Source: DAHUXD01 sp963805495 (GTDB lineage: Bacteria > Acidobacteriota > Thermoanaerobaculia > UBA5066 > Gp7-AA6). From it: a DNA stretch of 64,000 nt. Position 1 is the stretch's first letter; the number at the start of each line of letters is the position of its first letter. The translations under genes were made by a program, and so were the position numbers. Positions 39,867 through 50,852 of the stretch are shown here, piece after piece. The stretch spans positions 496,001 through 560,000 of the forward strand of contig CAWDUQ010000004.1 in the NCBI GenBank assembly GCA_963805495.1, in the 5' to 3' direction. The notes under the pieces are model-generated. The model was not told the DNA's origin. It did not search any database and saw nothing but the letters and a program-made list of their open reading frames with translations.

Positions 39867-41130
39867 TTACCGCCGCCGCCCGCCGCCACCGCCGCGCGAC
39901 ATCCCGCCCATGCTCGACGAGCCTCGCGAGCTCGACGACCGCGCGCTGCTCCCGCTGTAGGATCCGCCTCCTCCGCCGAACGCGGACGAGCCGCGGGAGC
40001 CCGAGGACGGGACGTTGCGGCTGCCGACCTGGCTACGACGCTGCTCACCGCCGCGGTCGAAGCTCTGGAGGCTCAAAGCTGCTCGCGCTCGCGCCCGAAC
40101 GGCTGCTCGCACCGCCGCGATCCATGCTCTGGGACTGGCGCTGGCTCGCGCCGGCCTGCCGGCTCGAAGCCGAGTCGCCGCGCGCGTTCCCGCCGTACTT
40201 GCTGGCCGTGGCCTTGTCCTTGTAGGGCGCTCCGCCGCGCTGCTGCGAGTTGTGCTGCCAGTTGCTGTTGCCGCTGCGGTTGCTGACGTTGTTCTGCCGG
40301 TTGCTGTTGTTGACGAAGTTGTTGTTGTTGTTGATGTTGATGGTGTTGCCGCCGCCGTGCCAACCGCAGTTCCAGCCCCAGCCGCCGGAGATCCCGATTC
40401 CGACGGCGATCCCGACGCCGAACCCGATCAAGGCTCCGCCGGCGTAGTAGGGCGGGTAATACATCGGCGGATACGGGTAGACCGGCGGGCCCCAGATCAC
40501 TGTCGGGCTGTAGGTGGGAACGTAGACCACTTGCGTCGACGCGGGCTGAATCTCGATGACCGTCTTCGACTCCACGGTCTTCGATTCGACCTTCTGCTGT
40601 TCGGTCGAGTCGAGCTTGCCCGCGTCCTTGGCCTTCAGGCGCAGACGCTGGACCGCGTCCATGACGTCGCTCTGCTGCGCGAGAAACGCGTCGCCGAGAT
40701 CCTGCGTCCACTTGATGTTCTCCGAGAGGACCTTCAGTGCCTCGGGCAGCAGCACCAGGGCCTGGACGCTCGGGTCCCACGGCTCCTTCTCGGCCGCCTT
40801 GGTCAGCTCCTCGCCCTTGAGGGTGCCGTTCTTGGCCAGCCACTGCTGCGCGGCGACGACGTCGATCGGATACGTCGCGGCCACGAGGCACTGGGCGAGC
40901 AGCGGGTCGGGGTAGAGCGCGATCGGCGCGACCAGCGAGTCGAGCTGGTCGGGCGTGAGTTTCGCGGATTCCGGGGTCGCTTCCGCCTGCGCGGCCGGAG
41001 CCGCCGCCGGAGCATCCTGCGTCGCCGGGACCGCGCCGGCCGGAGCGGCGAGCATCCCGCAGAGCGTCGCGACGAGCGCTGCGCCGTAAACCCCTGAGAG
41101 TCGGGCTCGGAGAGCCTGGAGCGTTGGCAC
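39867..41130 (-). CDS. Exported DUF3300 family protein, one frame break
   Basis: About 420 residues from a GTG at 41130 behind GGAGGA. After the signal peptide comes the DUF3300 core: LTPDQLDSLVAPIALYPDPL, LLAQCLVAATYPIDVVAAQQ, WDPSVQALVLLPEALKVLSE. Then VVYVPTYSPTVIWGPPVYPY leads to a Gly-rich membrane-like stretch and an Asn-rich region (NTININNNNNFVNNSN). A break near 40078 separates this from the Ser/Gly/Arg tail (FGGGGGSYSGSS, MSRGGGGGRRR). Long low-complexity tails are usual for the family; function unknown. Confidence 0.85.
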
Positions 41131-41211
41131 GATGTCCTCCTCGTTTCGGAACGTCCCATCCTATATTCCGGGACCGGCCGTTGTGCGAATGGGACTCACT
41201 CCAGGTGCGGA

Positions 41212-41944
41212 TCAGCGAGGAGGGGGAGTCGGCTGGGGGGCAGCCTTCGGAACGTCGCCGGGGGAGCCGACGACGGCCGAGGGCGGCGCGTAGGCGTCCG
41301 TGACCCCCGGTGCCCCCTGGTAGCTCCAGTTGCCCGGCCCGGGCGTCGGGCCGGCTCCGGTCCCCGGTGCGGATCCGGGCACGGGCAGAATCGTCGCGGT
41401 TCCGCCCTGCATCGGGAGGTCGGCGTTCAGGGCCGCGCCGCGCTCCTCCTGCTGGATCCGGAAGGCCGCCACGCCCGTGACCTTCGTGATCTTCCGGACG
41501 TCGGTCTGCCGCATGCTGATGAGCGTCCCGTCACGCCAGGTTTTGAAGACGTATGTGGTTCCCTTCAGCGTCGGATTTTCGCGGGCGATCATGCGGCCGG
41601 TCGGTACGAGGTCGATCTGGTAGACGAGCTCGTGCTCGAGATCTTTAGTGCGCTGCGTGATCGTCTTGACCTTCGACGGGTCCAGGTGGACCAGGGTCCG
41701 CTCTCGGAAACGCCTTGAAAACGTAGGCGCCACCCTCCAGGACGGGCTTTCCGAGAGCGAACGCCGTTCCTGAGGGGTCGAGGTCGATCTGATAGATCGC
41801 CAGGGGCGCCTCGTTCTTCGGGGCCGCGGACGCCTGGCTCCCGACTTCGGGCGTCGCCTTCGGGGCGGCTCCGGCGGCCTGCTGCGCGCGGCTGCCGGCC
41901 GAAGTCATGAGAGCGGCGAGCGCAAGGACCGTCATCCGAGTCAT
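41212..41944 (-). CDS. Exported protein, paralogue of the one at 46472-47200, one frame break
   Basis: About 243 residues from the ATG at 41944 (MTRMTVLALAALMTSAGSRA, a signal peptide). A one-base break near 41700 joins KPVLEGGAYVFKAFP to RTLVHLDPSKVKTITQRTKD. Other parts are VYQIDLVPTGRMIARENPTL, YVFKTWRDGTLISMRQTDVR and a Pro/Gly-rich C terminus with GVTDAYAPPSAVVGSPGDVP. It aligns over its whole length with the intact paralogue 4.5 kb away. There is no known family; the repeated 'KTWRDGTLxSxR' units suggest a small beta-rich periplasmic domain. Confidence 0.65.
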
Positions 41945-41950
41945 CACCAT

Positions 41951-42237
41951 CGACGGTAACACACGGGTGCCGCTGGGGGACCCGCTGCAGGAGGATCTGC
42001 GTCGTCGCGCTGGACGTCGGGTTGGGCGCCTCGAGCGGCTTGCCCTCAACCAGCGCCGGACGGCAGAATCGCCACGTCGACGTGACGGGCGCTGGAGCCT
42101 GCGGCTGATGCAGCCGAATCAGGTTCGTCGCTTCGGCGCGGCCGAGGATCGACTCTGGCGACACGGGAGGCGGGCAGGATGAGTTCCCGGATGGGATCCG
42201 GAGGGCGCGAGATTCTCGTCGCGGCATCGTGGAGCGC
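41951..42237. other. Intergenic region, nothing identified
   Basis: 287 bases between divergent genes. Open frames exist on both strands because of the high GC content, but none has a ribosome binding site, a recognisable protein pattern or a continuation into the neighbours. Promoters for both flanking genes are expected here; no clear -10/-35 pair stands out. Confidence 0.3.
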
Positions 42238-43645
42238 GTGAGCCGCGGCGCGGACCGACGCACGACCGTCGCCCGGATCGCGACGCTCGCCCTCGCGGCC
42301 GGGCTGTGGCTCGTGTCGCCTCCGGACGGCTTGGGCGCCGCGGCGTGCTAACTTTTCCGATCTTCGCGTGGGCGATTCTGTCGGTCGTCGCCGGCGCCTT
42401 CCCGATCCTGACGCATCGGTCCTGGCGCTGGCCGCGGCCTCGCTCTCGGGGATCCTCTCGCCGGCCGAGGCCTATTCGGGTTTTGCGAACCCGACGATCC
42501 TGCTGATCGTCGTCGCCTTCCTGGTGGCGCGGGCGGTCATCACCTGCGGCCTCGGCCAGCGCCTGGGCTACCATGCCATCCGCCTGCTCGGAAAATCCAC
42601 CCTCGGTCTGAGGTACAGCATCTTCATCCTTGATGCCGTCATCGCTCCGGCCTTTCCGAGCAACACCGCCCGGTCCGGCGTGCTCTTCCCGCTGGCCGTT
42701 TCGGTGTCCGAGGCGGCGGGCGCAAAGCCCGGCGGAGAGCGCCCGCGTCTGGGCCGCTTCCTCGTGTTCTCGGGCATGGCGAGCCTGGCGCTCTCCTCGG
42801 CGCTTTGGCTGACGGCGATGGCGGCCAACCCGCTCGGCGCCGAGATCGCGACGACCTACGGCATCGACATCGGATTCGGCTCGTGGCTGGCCGCGGCCTC
42901 GGTGCCGACGCTCGTCGGCATCGCGTTGCTGCCCCTGCTCCTCTACAAGGTGATCCGGCCGGAAGTGACCGCCACGCCCCGGGCGCCGGCCGAGGCGCGG
43001 GCAGCCCTCGCGGCGCTCGGGCCCGCCACCCGGCACGAGAAGATCGTCGCGGCGACGTTCGTCGGAATGGTGGCCCTCTGGGCGACCGCGGATCGGCTAG
43101 GGATCGACACGACGGCGGTGGCGTTCCTCGGCCTGGGTGTTCTGCTTGCCTCCGGCGTCCTGACACTCGCCGACATCGCCAGGCAAGGCGACGTCCTCGA
43201 AACGTTCATCTGGTTCGCCGCGCTCTTCACCCTGAGCGGCGAGTTGAACCGGCTCGGCTTCATGGGATTCGTCGGGGAGCGGGTGGCCCGGCCGATGGAG
43301 GGCATGACGCCGCTTCTCGCCGGCGGACTGCTCGTCGTGGCCTACGTGCTCCTGCACTATCTGTTCGTCAGCCAGACGGCGCACCTCCTGGCGCTCTTCG
43401 GCGTCTTCCTCGGCGTGGGAATCCGGCTCGGCGTGCCGGCGCTTCCCCTGGCATTCCAGCTTCTCTTCGCCTCGAACTACTTCTCCGCGATCACGCCGCA
43501 GGGCTCGAGCGCCAACCTGCTTTTCGCGGGAAGCGGCTACCTGTCGCAGAGGGACCTGTACCGCCTGGGCGCCATCACGACGGCCTTCGGGTTGGTCCTC
43601 TACCTGCTCGTCGGCACGCCCTGGCTCCTCCTTGTGGCCCGCTGA
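42238..43645 (+). CDS. DASS/SLC13-type anion transporter, two N-terminal frame breaks
   Basis: About 470 residues. The C-terminal 425 are in one frame and carry the family segments SGFANPTILLIVVAFLVARA, LGYHAIRLLGKSTLGLRYSI and PAFPSNTARSGVLFPLAVS (SNTA substrate/Na+ motif). The second half has FIWFAALFTLSGELNRLGFM and the repeat motif ITPQGSSANLLFAGSGYL. The N-terminal helices (RIATLALAAGLWLVSPPDG, TFPIFAWAILSVVAGAFP) are in two other frames, with breaks near 42349 and 42410. The GTG at 42238 is the likely start. DASS proteins carry C4-dicarboxylates, citrate or sulfate with Na+. The substrate is not clear from sequence. Confidence 0.8.
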
Positions 43646-43741
43646 TGGGGAACGTGGGAGGGCCGACGCCGGGAAAGGAGAGAGCCGCCATCGAGGCGGC
43701 GGGCGACGCGGCCGCACCATCCGGAGGACGGACGGAGTCAC

Positions 43742-44734
43742 ATGAAGAGGATTCTGGCGCCGGAGGAGGAAACGGAAGGCGAAGCCACGGAAGGGAGACG
43801 CCGCGGTGAGGCGAAGGCCGCCCCCCGCATGAAGCTCGACGAACTGGTCGAACGGGCGCAGAAGCTGGCGCGCCGATACCGGGTCCGGGACGGGAAGGGC
43901 TTCCGGCTGGAGGACGTCGACCCGGGAGACACCGCCTGGCTCAAGGCCGAGGACAAGCCGGCCGCCAAGGAGGCGCTGCAGCAGGGCGTCGATCTGCTCG
44001 CCGAGCTGCAGGACATGCTCTACGCCCAGGACCGCTGGGCCGTGCTCCTGATCTTCCAGGCGATGGACGCGGCGGGCAAGGACGGCGCCATCAAGCACGT
44101 CATGTCGGGCGTCAACCCGCAGGGCTGCCAGGTCGTGTCGTTCAAGGCGCCGTCGCCGGAGGAGATGGACCACGACTTTCTGTGGCGCTGCTTGCGAAAC
44201 CTGCCCGAGCGCGGCCGGATCGGGATCTTCAACCGGTCGTACTACGAGGATGTGCTCGTCGTTCGCGTTCACCCGGAGATCCTCAGGAAGCAGAAGATCC
44301 CCCGCGAGCTCGTCACGAAAGACATCTGGAACGAGCGCTTTCGCGACATCCGCACCTTCGAACGGTATCTCGCCGGCAACGGCGTCGTCGTGCGCAAGTT
44401 CTTCCTGCACGTGTCCCGCAAGGAGCAGAAGCGGCGGTTCCTCGAGCGCATCGAGAATCCCGAGAAGAACTGGAAGTTCTCTCCCACGGACGCCCAGGAA
44501 CGGGGCTACTGGAAGGACTACATGCGCGCCTACGAGGACATGATCCGCAACACGGCCTCGAAGCGGTCGCCCTGGTACGTCGTTCCGGCGGACAACAAGT
44601 GGTTCACCCGGATCGTGGTCGCGGCCGCCGTCATCGACACGCTGTCGTCGCTTGGGCTGAAGTACCCGAAGGTCGACGAGGCGAAGCTTCGCGAGCTGCA
44701 GAAGACGAAGGCGAAGCTGCTCGCCGAGAAGTGA
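43742..44734 (+). CDS. ppk2: Polyphosphate:nucleotide phosphotransferase, PPK2 family
   Basis: 330 residues. The Walker A motif FQAMDAAGKDGAIKHV (about 105-120) and Walker B region RIGIFNRSYYEDVLVVRVHP are characteristic, with the lid segment KFFLHVSRKEQKRRFLERIE. It uses polyphosphate to phosphorylate AMP or ADP (or GDP); class cannot be settled by eye, though the length with an N-terminal extension fits the single-domain class III/AMP-ADP type. It is cytoplasmic. It converges with the SulP gene, with 12 bases between stops. Confidence 0.92.
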   Translation: MKRILAPEEETEGEATEGRRRGEAKAAPRMKLDELVERAQKLARRYRVRDGKGFRLEDVDPGDTAWLKAEDKPAAKEALQQGVDLLAELQDMLYAQDRWAVLLIFQAMDAAGKDGAIKHVMSGVNPQGCQVVSFKAPSPEEMDHDFLWRCLRNLPERGRIGIFNRSYYEDVLVVRVHPEILRKQKIPRELVTKDIWNERFRDIRTFERYLAGNGVVVRKFFLHVSRKEQKRRFLERIENPEKNWKFSPTDAQERGYWKDYMRAYEDMIRNTASKRSPWYVVPADNKWFTRIVVAAAVIDTLSSLGLKYPKVDEAKLRELQKTKAKLLAEK

Positions 44735-44746
44735 GTCGCGGCCGGC

Positions 44747-46447
44747 TCAGGATCGGGGCGAAGCCGCGGCGAGCTTCCGGTATCGCTCCACGGCGAGCTC
44801 GACGCTGAAGACCATCCGCTCGCGCCCCAGGGTTTCTCCGAGGGACGAGCGCTGGATCATCGCCAGGACCGCCGGGTTCAGGGCGACGAGCCACAGGGCG
44901 ACTCCCCGTTCGCGGCTGCGCTTCTCGCCCTCCACGAGCATCTTGAGGGCGGTGTACTCGATATCGAAGACGGCGCTCATGTCGAGCGCCACGACCTTCG
45001 CCCCGGCTTCGTCGGCGCGCGTCCGGATCTTCTGGCCGATCCTCTCGGCGTTGGCGAAGAAGATTCGTCCCTCCGGCCGTAGCAGGAGCAGTCCCGGGAA
45101 GGACTCGTCCTCGGGATGCTCCTTCGTGCGCGGCCGGAAGACGCCGGTCCCGGGCTTGCGTCCCAGGACGTGGACCGGAGGATCCGCCACCTGTTGCGAG
45201 AGGGCGATGAGAGACAGCACGATCGCGACGAGGATCCCCCTGAGCGTTCCGAGGACCATCACGCCGGCGAACGCGGCCAGCGCCCAGACGAACTCCGTCC
45301 GCCGGATGCGGAGAATCGACTGGAACTCCGCCGGCTGGATCAGTCCGACCGAGTAGACGACGACGACGGCGGCGAGCGTCGCCTGGGGCATGAGGCCCAT
45401 CCACGGGGCCAGGAAGAACATCGTGGCGAGCGTGCCCGCGGCCGTGACGAGCTCGGCGAGCTGCGTGCGGGCGCCCGCGTTGCGGTTGACGGCCGTCTGG
45501 CTCGTCCCGCCGCCGGAGGGCATGGCGCCCAGCAGGGCGCTGCCCGCGTTCGCGATCCCCGTCGCGAATAGCTCCCGGTTGGCCTGCGGGGGCCTCTCGT
45601 CGCTCCGCGCGAAGGCCCGCCCGGCGGCGACCGTCTCGGTGAAGCTCATCAGCGCGATGCCGATCGCGCCCGACCAGAGCCCCCCGACGACCGAGAAGTC
45701 CGGAAGCGTGATCGACGGAAACCCCCTGGGAATCCGGCCCACCAGTTCGACGCCGCGGCCCTCGAGCGCGAGCAGCCCCGCGGCTGCGATCCCGGCCGCC
45801 ACCACGACGAGGGGCGCGGGCGCCCGGGGGACAAACCGCTTGAGACCGACCAGGATCGCCATCATCGCGACCGCGACGCCGAGCGTCGGCAGCGACGTCT
45901 GCGGGATGTGCTGCACGGTCGAGACCACGTTGCGAAGGAACGTCGACCGCGGGATGTGGAACCCGAGGAGCTTGGGAAGCTGGTCGAGGATGATGACGAC
46001 ACCGATGCCCGCCTTGAAGCCGATGAGGACGGGCTCCGAGATGAAGTCGGCGACGAAGCCCAGCCTCAGTACCGAGGCGGCGAGGAGGATCGCCCCGACG
46101 AGGAGCGTCAGGGTGGCGAGAGCCGAGAGCAGCGCGGAGGAATCGCCCGCCGGGGCCGCGTTGGCGAGGATGGCCCCCGTCAGGATCGCCAGCGTCGTGG
46201 TCGTGCTGACGCTCAACACGTTCGACGAACCGAGGAACGCGTAGATCAGCATGGGGAGAAACGCCGTGTAGAGGCCGACCTGGACCGGCAACCCGGCGAT
46301 CGTGGCGTAAGCCATCGCCTTCGGGATGACGACGGCGGCGGCCGTCAGGCCCGCGACGACGTCGAGCCTCAGCCATTCCCTGCTGTAGCCGCCGAGCCAG
46401 GCGGGCAGTCGAGAGAGGCTTCGCGTCTGGCCGCCAGGCGTGTCCAT
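44747..46447 (-). CDS. SulP-family anion permease with STAS domain
   Basis: 566 residues, intact. LDVVAGLTAAAVVIPKAMAY and ATIAGLPVQVGLYTAFLPML are the N-terminal family signature; 10-12 membrane segments follow (ADFISEPVLIGFKAGIGVVI, GTSQTAVNRNAGARTQLAEL). The C-terminal STAS domain has GRIFFANAERIGQKIRTRAD and VVALDMSAVFDIEYTALKML. It is a second SulP in the window, clearly different in sequence from the one at 25609-27424. Sulfate or bicarbonate uptake are the usual roles. Confidence 0.92.
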   Translation of the reverse strand: MDTPGGQTRSLSRLPAWLGGYSREWLRLDVVAGLTAAAVVIPKAMAYATIAGLPVQVGLYTAFLPMLIYAFLGSSNVLSVSTTTTLAILTGAILANAAPAGDSSALLSALATLTLLVGAILLAASVLRLGFVADFISEPVLIGFKAGIGVVIILDQLPKLLGFHIPRSTFLRNVVSTVQHIPQTSLPTLGVAVAMMAILVGLKRFVPRAPAPLVVVAAGIAAAGLLALEGRGVELVGRIPRGFPSITLPDFSVVGGLWSGAIGIALMSFTETVAAGRAFARSDERPPQANRELFATGIANAGSALLGAMPSGGGTSQTAVNRNAGARTQLAELVTAAGTLATMFFLAPWMGLMPQATLAAVVVVYSVGLIQPAEFQSILRIRRTEFVWALAAFAGVMVLGTLRGILVAIVLSLIALSQQVADPPVHVLGRKPGTGVFRPRTKEHPEDESFPGLLLLRPEGRIFFANAERIGQKIRTRADEAGAKVVALDMSAVFDIEYTALKMLVEGEKRSRERGVALWLVALNPAVLAMIQRSSLGETLGRERMVFSVELAVERYRKLAAASPRS

Positions 46448-46471
46448 GGCTGGCGAGATCCTACTCGGAAG

Positions 46472-47200
46472 TCAGCGGGGAGGAGGCTGCGGCGTCGGGG
46501 CGGCCTTGGGCACGTCGCCCGGTGAAGACACGACGGCCGAAGGCGGCGCATACGCGTCCGTCACACCGGGCTGTCCCTGGTAGAGCCAGTTGCCCTGGCC
46601 CGAATCGGTCTGGGCCGGAGCCGGCACCGGCGCGACCTGCGGACCGCCGGGCAGGATCGTCACGGTGCCGCCGCCCTCCATCGGAAGGTTGTCGATGCGC
46701 GCGCCGCCCCTCTCCTCCTGCTTGATCCGGAACGCCGGGATTCCCGTCACGCGGGTGATCGCTTTGACGTCCTCCGTCCGCAGGCTCATGAGCGTGCCGT
46801 CGCGCCAGGTTTTCAGGACGTAGGTCTTTCCCTTGAGGACCGGGTTCTCGCCCGTGATGACCCGGCCGGTCGGGACGAGGTCGACCCGGTACACGACCTC
46901 CTGGTTGATGTCCTTCGTTCGCTGGGTGACCTTTTTCACCTTGGCCCGGGGAAGGCGAACAGCCTGCTTGTCCGGCCACGCCGTGAACACGTAGACATCG
47001 CCCTCGAGCACCGGTTTGCCGAGGCTGAACGCCTGACCGGTCGGGTCGAGATCGAACTGCCAGATCTCGAGGGGCGGTTCGGGCGCGGGAGCCTTGCTGC
47101 CGACGAGGGGAGTGGGCCGCGGAGGCGGGCTCGACGGCTCCTGAGCGTCGAGGCGGGCGACGAGAACCAGGGCCGTGAGGATGCAGGCTCCCAAACGCAT
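46472..47200 (-). CDS. Exported protein of unknown function (intact paralogue)
   Basis: 242 residues from the ATG at 47200, preceded by GGGAGG 6 bases away. Signal peptide MRLGACILTALVLVARLDAQ, Pro-rich linker, then two similar beta-rich units: FDLDPTGQAFSLGKPVLEGD..VYVFTAW with KVKKVTQRTKD, and RVDLVPTGRVITGENPVLKG..KTYVLKTWRDGTLMSLR. The shared D(L)xPTGxxxxxxxPVLxG(x)xYVxxxW pattern shows an internal duplication. The C terminus is Pro/Gly/Gln-rich (GVTDAYAPPSAVVSSPGDVP). Paralogue of the gene at 41212-41944. Confidence 0.75.
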   Translation of the reverse strand: MRLGACILTALVLVARLDAQEPSSPPPRPTPLVGSKAPAPEPPLEIWQFDLDPTGQAFSLGKPVLEGDVYVFTAWPDKQAVRLPRAKVKKVTQRTKDINQEVVYRVDLVPTGRVITGENPVLKGKTYVLKTWRDGTLMSLRTEDVKAITRVTGIPAFRIKQEERGGARIDNLPMEGGGTVTILPGGPQVAPVPAPAQTDSGQGNWLYQGQPGVTDAYAPPSAVVSSPGDVPKAAPTPQPPPR

Positions 47201-47354
47201 GGCGGCCTCCCTGCGCTCCATGATAGCCGGACCGGGCGCCGCGCCTATGGGACCAAGGTCTCATCCCGGGGCGGCCGGAGACCTCGACGATTCCATGGCA
47301 GAATGCGGACGCGGACGACGGGTCGTCGCTCGGAGCGTATCGGGAGGTCGAAGG

Positions 47355-47918
47355 GTGAGGCGGCGGACTGGAAGGTTTCTGGCTCTGGTCGGTTCCCTTT
47401 CGGTGGCCTGCGCGCCCCTCGTCTACAGGTCGGATTTTCCGCGGAACCTCGGCGTGGTCGTTCCCGAGCAGATCTACCGGGGCGCCCAGCCCCGCGAGAC
47501 CGAGTACGACGTCCTGAAGCGCGACCTCCACATCCGGACCATCCTGAAGCTCAACGCGGATGACGATTCGAGCGAGGCGAAGAAGTGCGCAGAGTACGGC
47601 ATCGTCCTGTATTCGATTCCGTTTGCCGCCTCGACGATCGGCGACGCGACCTCGTGCGACGGGATCCGGAAGGCCTACGCCGTTCTCACGGATCCGGCGG
47701 CACAACCGATTTACGTGCACTGTCAAGCGGGACGGGACCGCACCGGGCTTCTCGTCGGCCTCTACCGAATCCGGGAACAGGGCTGGCCGATCGAGCGAGT
47801 GCTTGCGGAGCTTCGGCAGCACGGGGACTTTCTCTACCCCCACATCACGCGCATCCTGAAGGACGAATACAGTGACATTCGTGCCGGCACGTACTGCTCG
47901 CTTTCCATGAATCCGTAG
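47355..47918 (+). CDS. Lipoprotein tyrosine/dual-specificity phosphatase-like protein
   Basis: 187 residues from the GTG at 47355, which has GGGAGG 7 bases upstream. TGRFLALVGSLSVACAP is a lipoprotein signal, placing the enzyme in the periplasm. The catalytic P-loop is IYVHCQAGRDRTGLLVGLYR (HCxxGxxR), preceded by an early EQIYRGAQPRETEYDVLKR, the usual start of small dual-specificity-like phosphatases. It may act on phosphotyrosine, phosphoinositide or polyphosphate-type substrates; a periplasmic location makes signalling on cytoplasmic proteins unlikely. Confidence 0.85.
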   Translation: MRRRTGRFLALVGSLSVACAPLVYRSDFPRNLGVVVPEQIYRGAQPRETEYDVLKRDLHIRTILKLNADDDSSEAKKCAEYGIVLYSIPFAASTIGDATSCDGIRKAYAVLTDPAAQPIYVHCQAGRDRTGLLVGLYRIREQGWPIERVLAELRQHGDFLYPHITRILKDEYSDIRAGTYCSLSMNP

Positions 47919-48085
47919 GCGCTCGGGATCCGGCCGGCCCAAACCGGTCCCGACGGATCCTATCCGGGGATCCCTGATCGGAATGAATCATTCGACTCCC
48001 GGTCGGGGCCGTCAGAATCGAGTCTCCGGAGAGGGAGACGATCGCGTAATCCCCTGTGGCGACGCGAGGACGCATGGAGGCTGCC

Positions 48086-50830
<2,745 letters not shown>

Positions 50831-50852
50831 ACCGGGAACCGATCCTCGGCGC

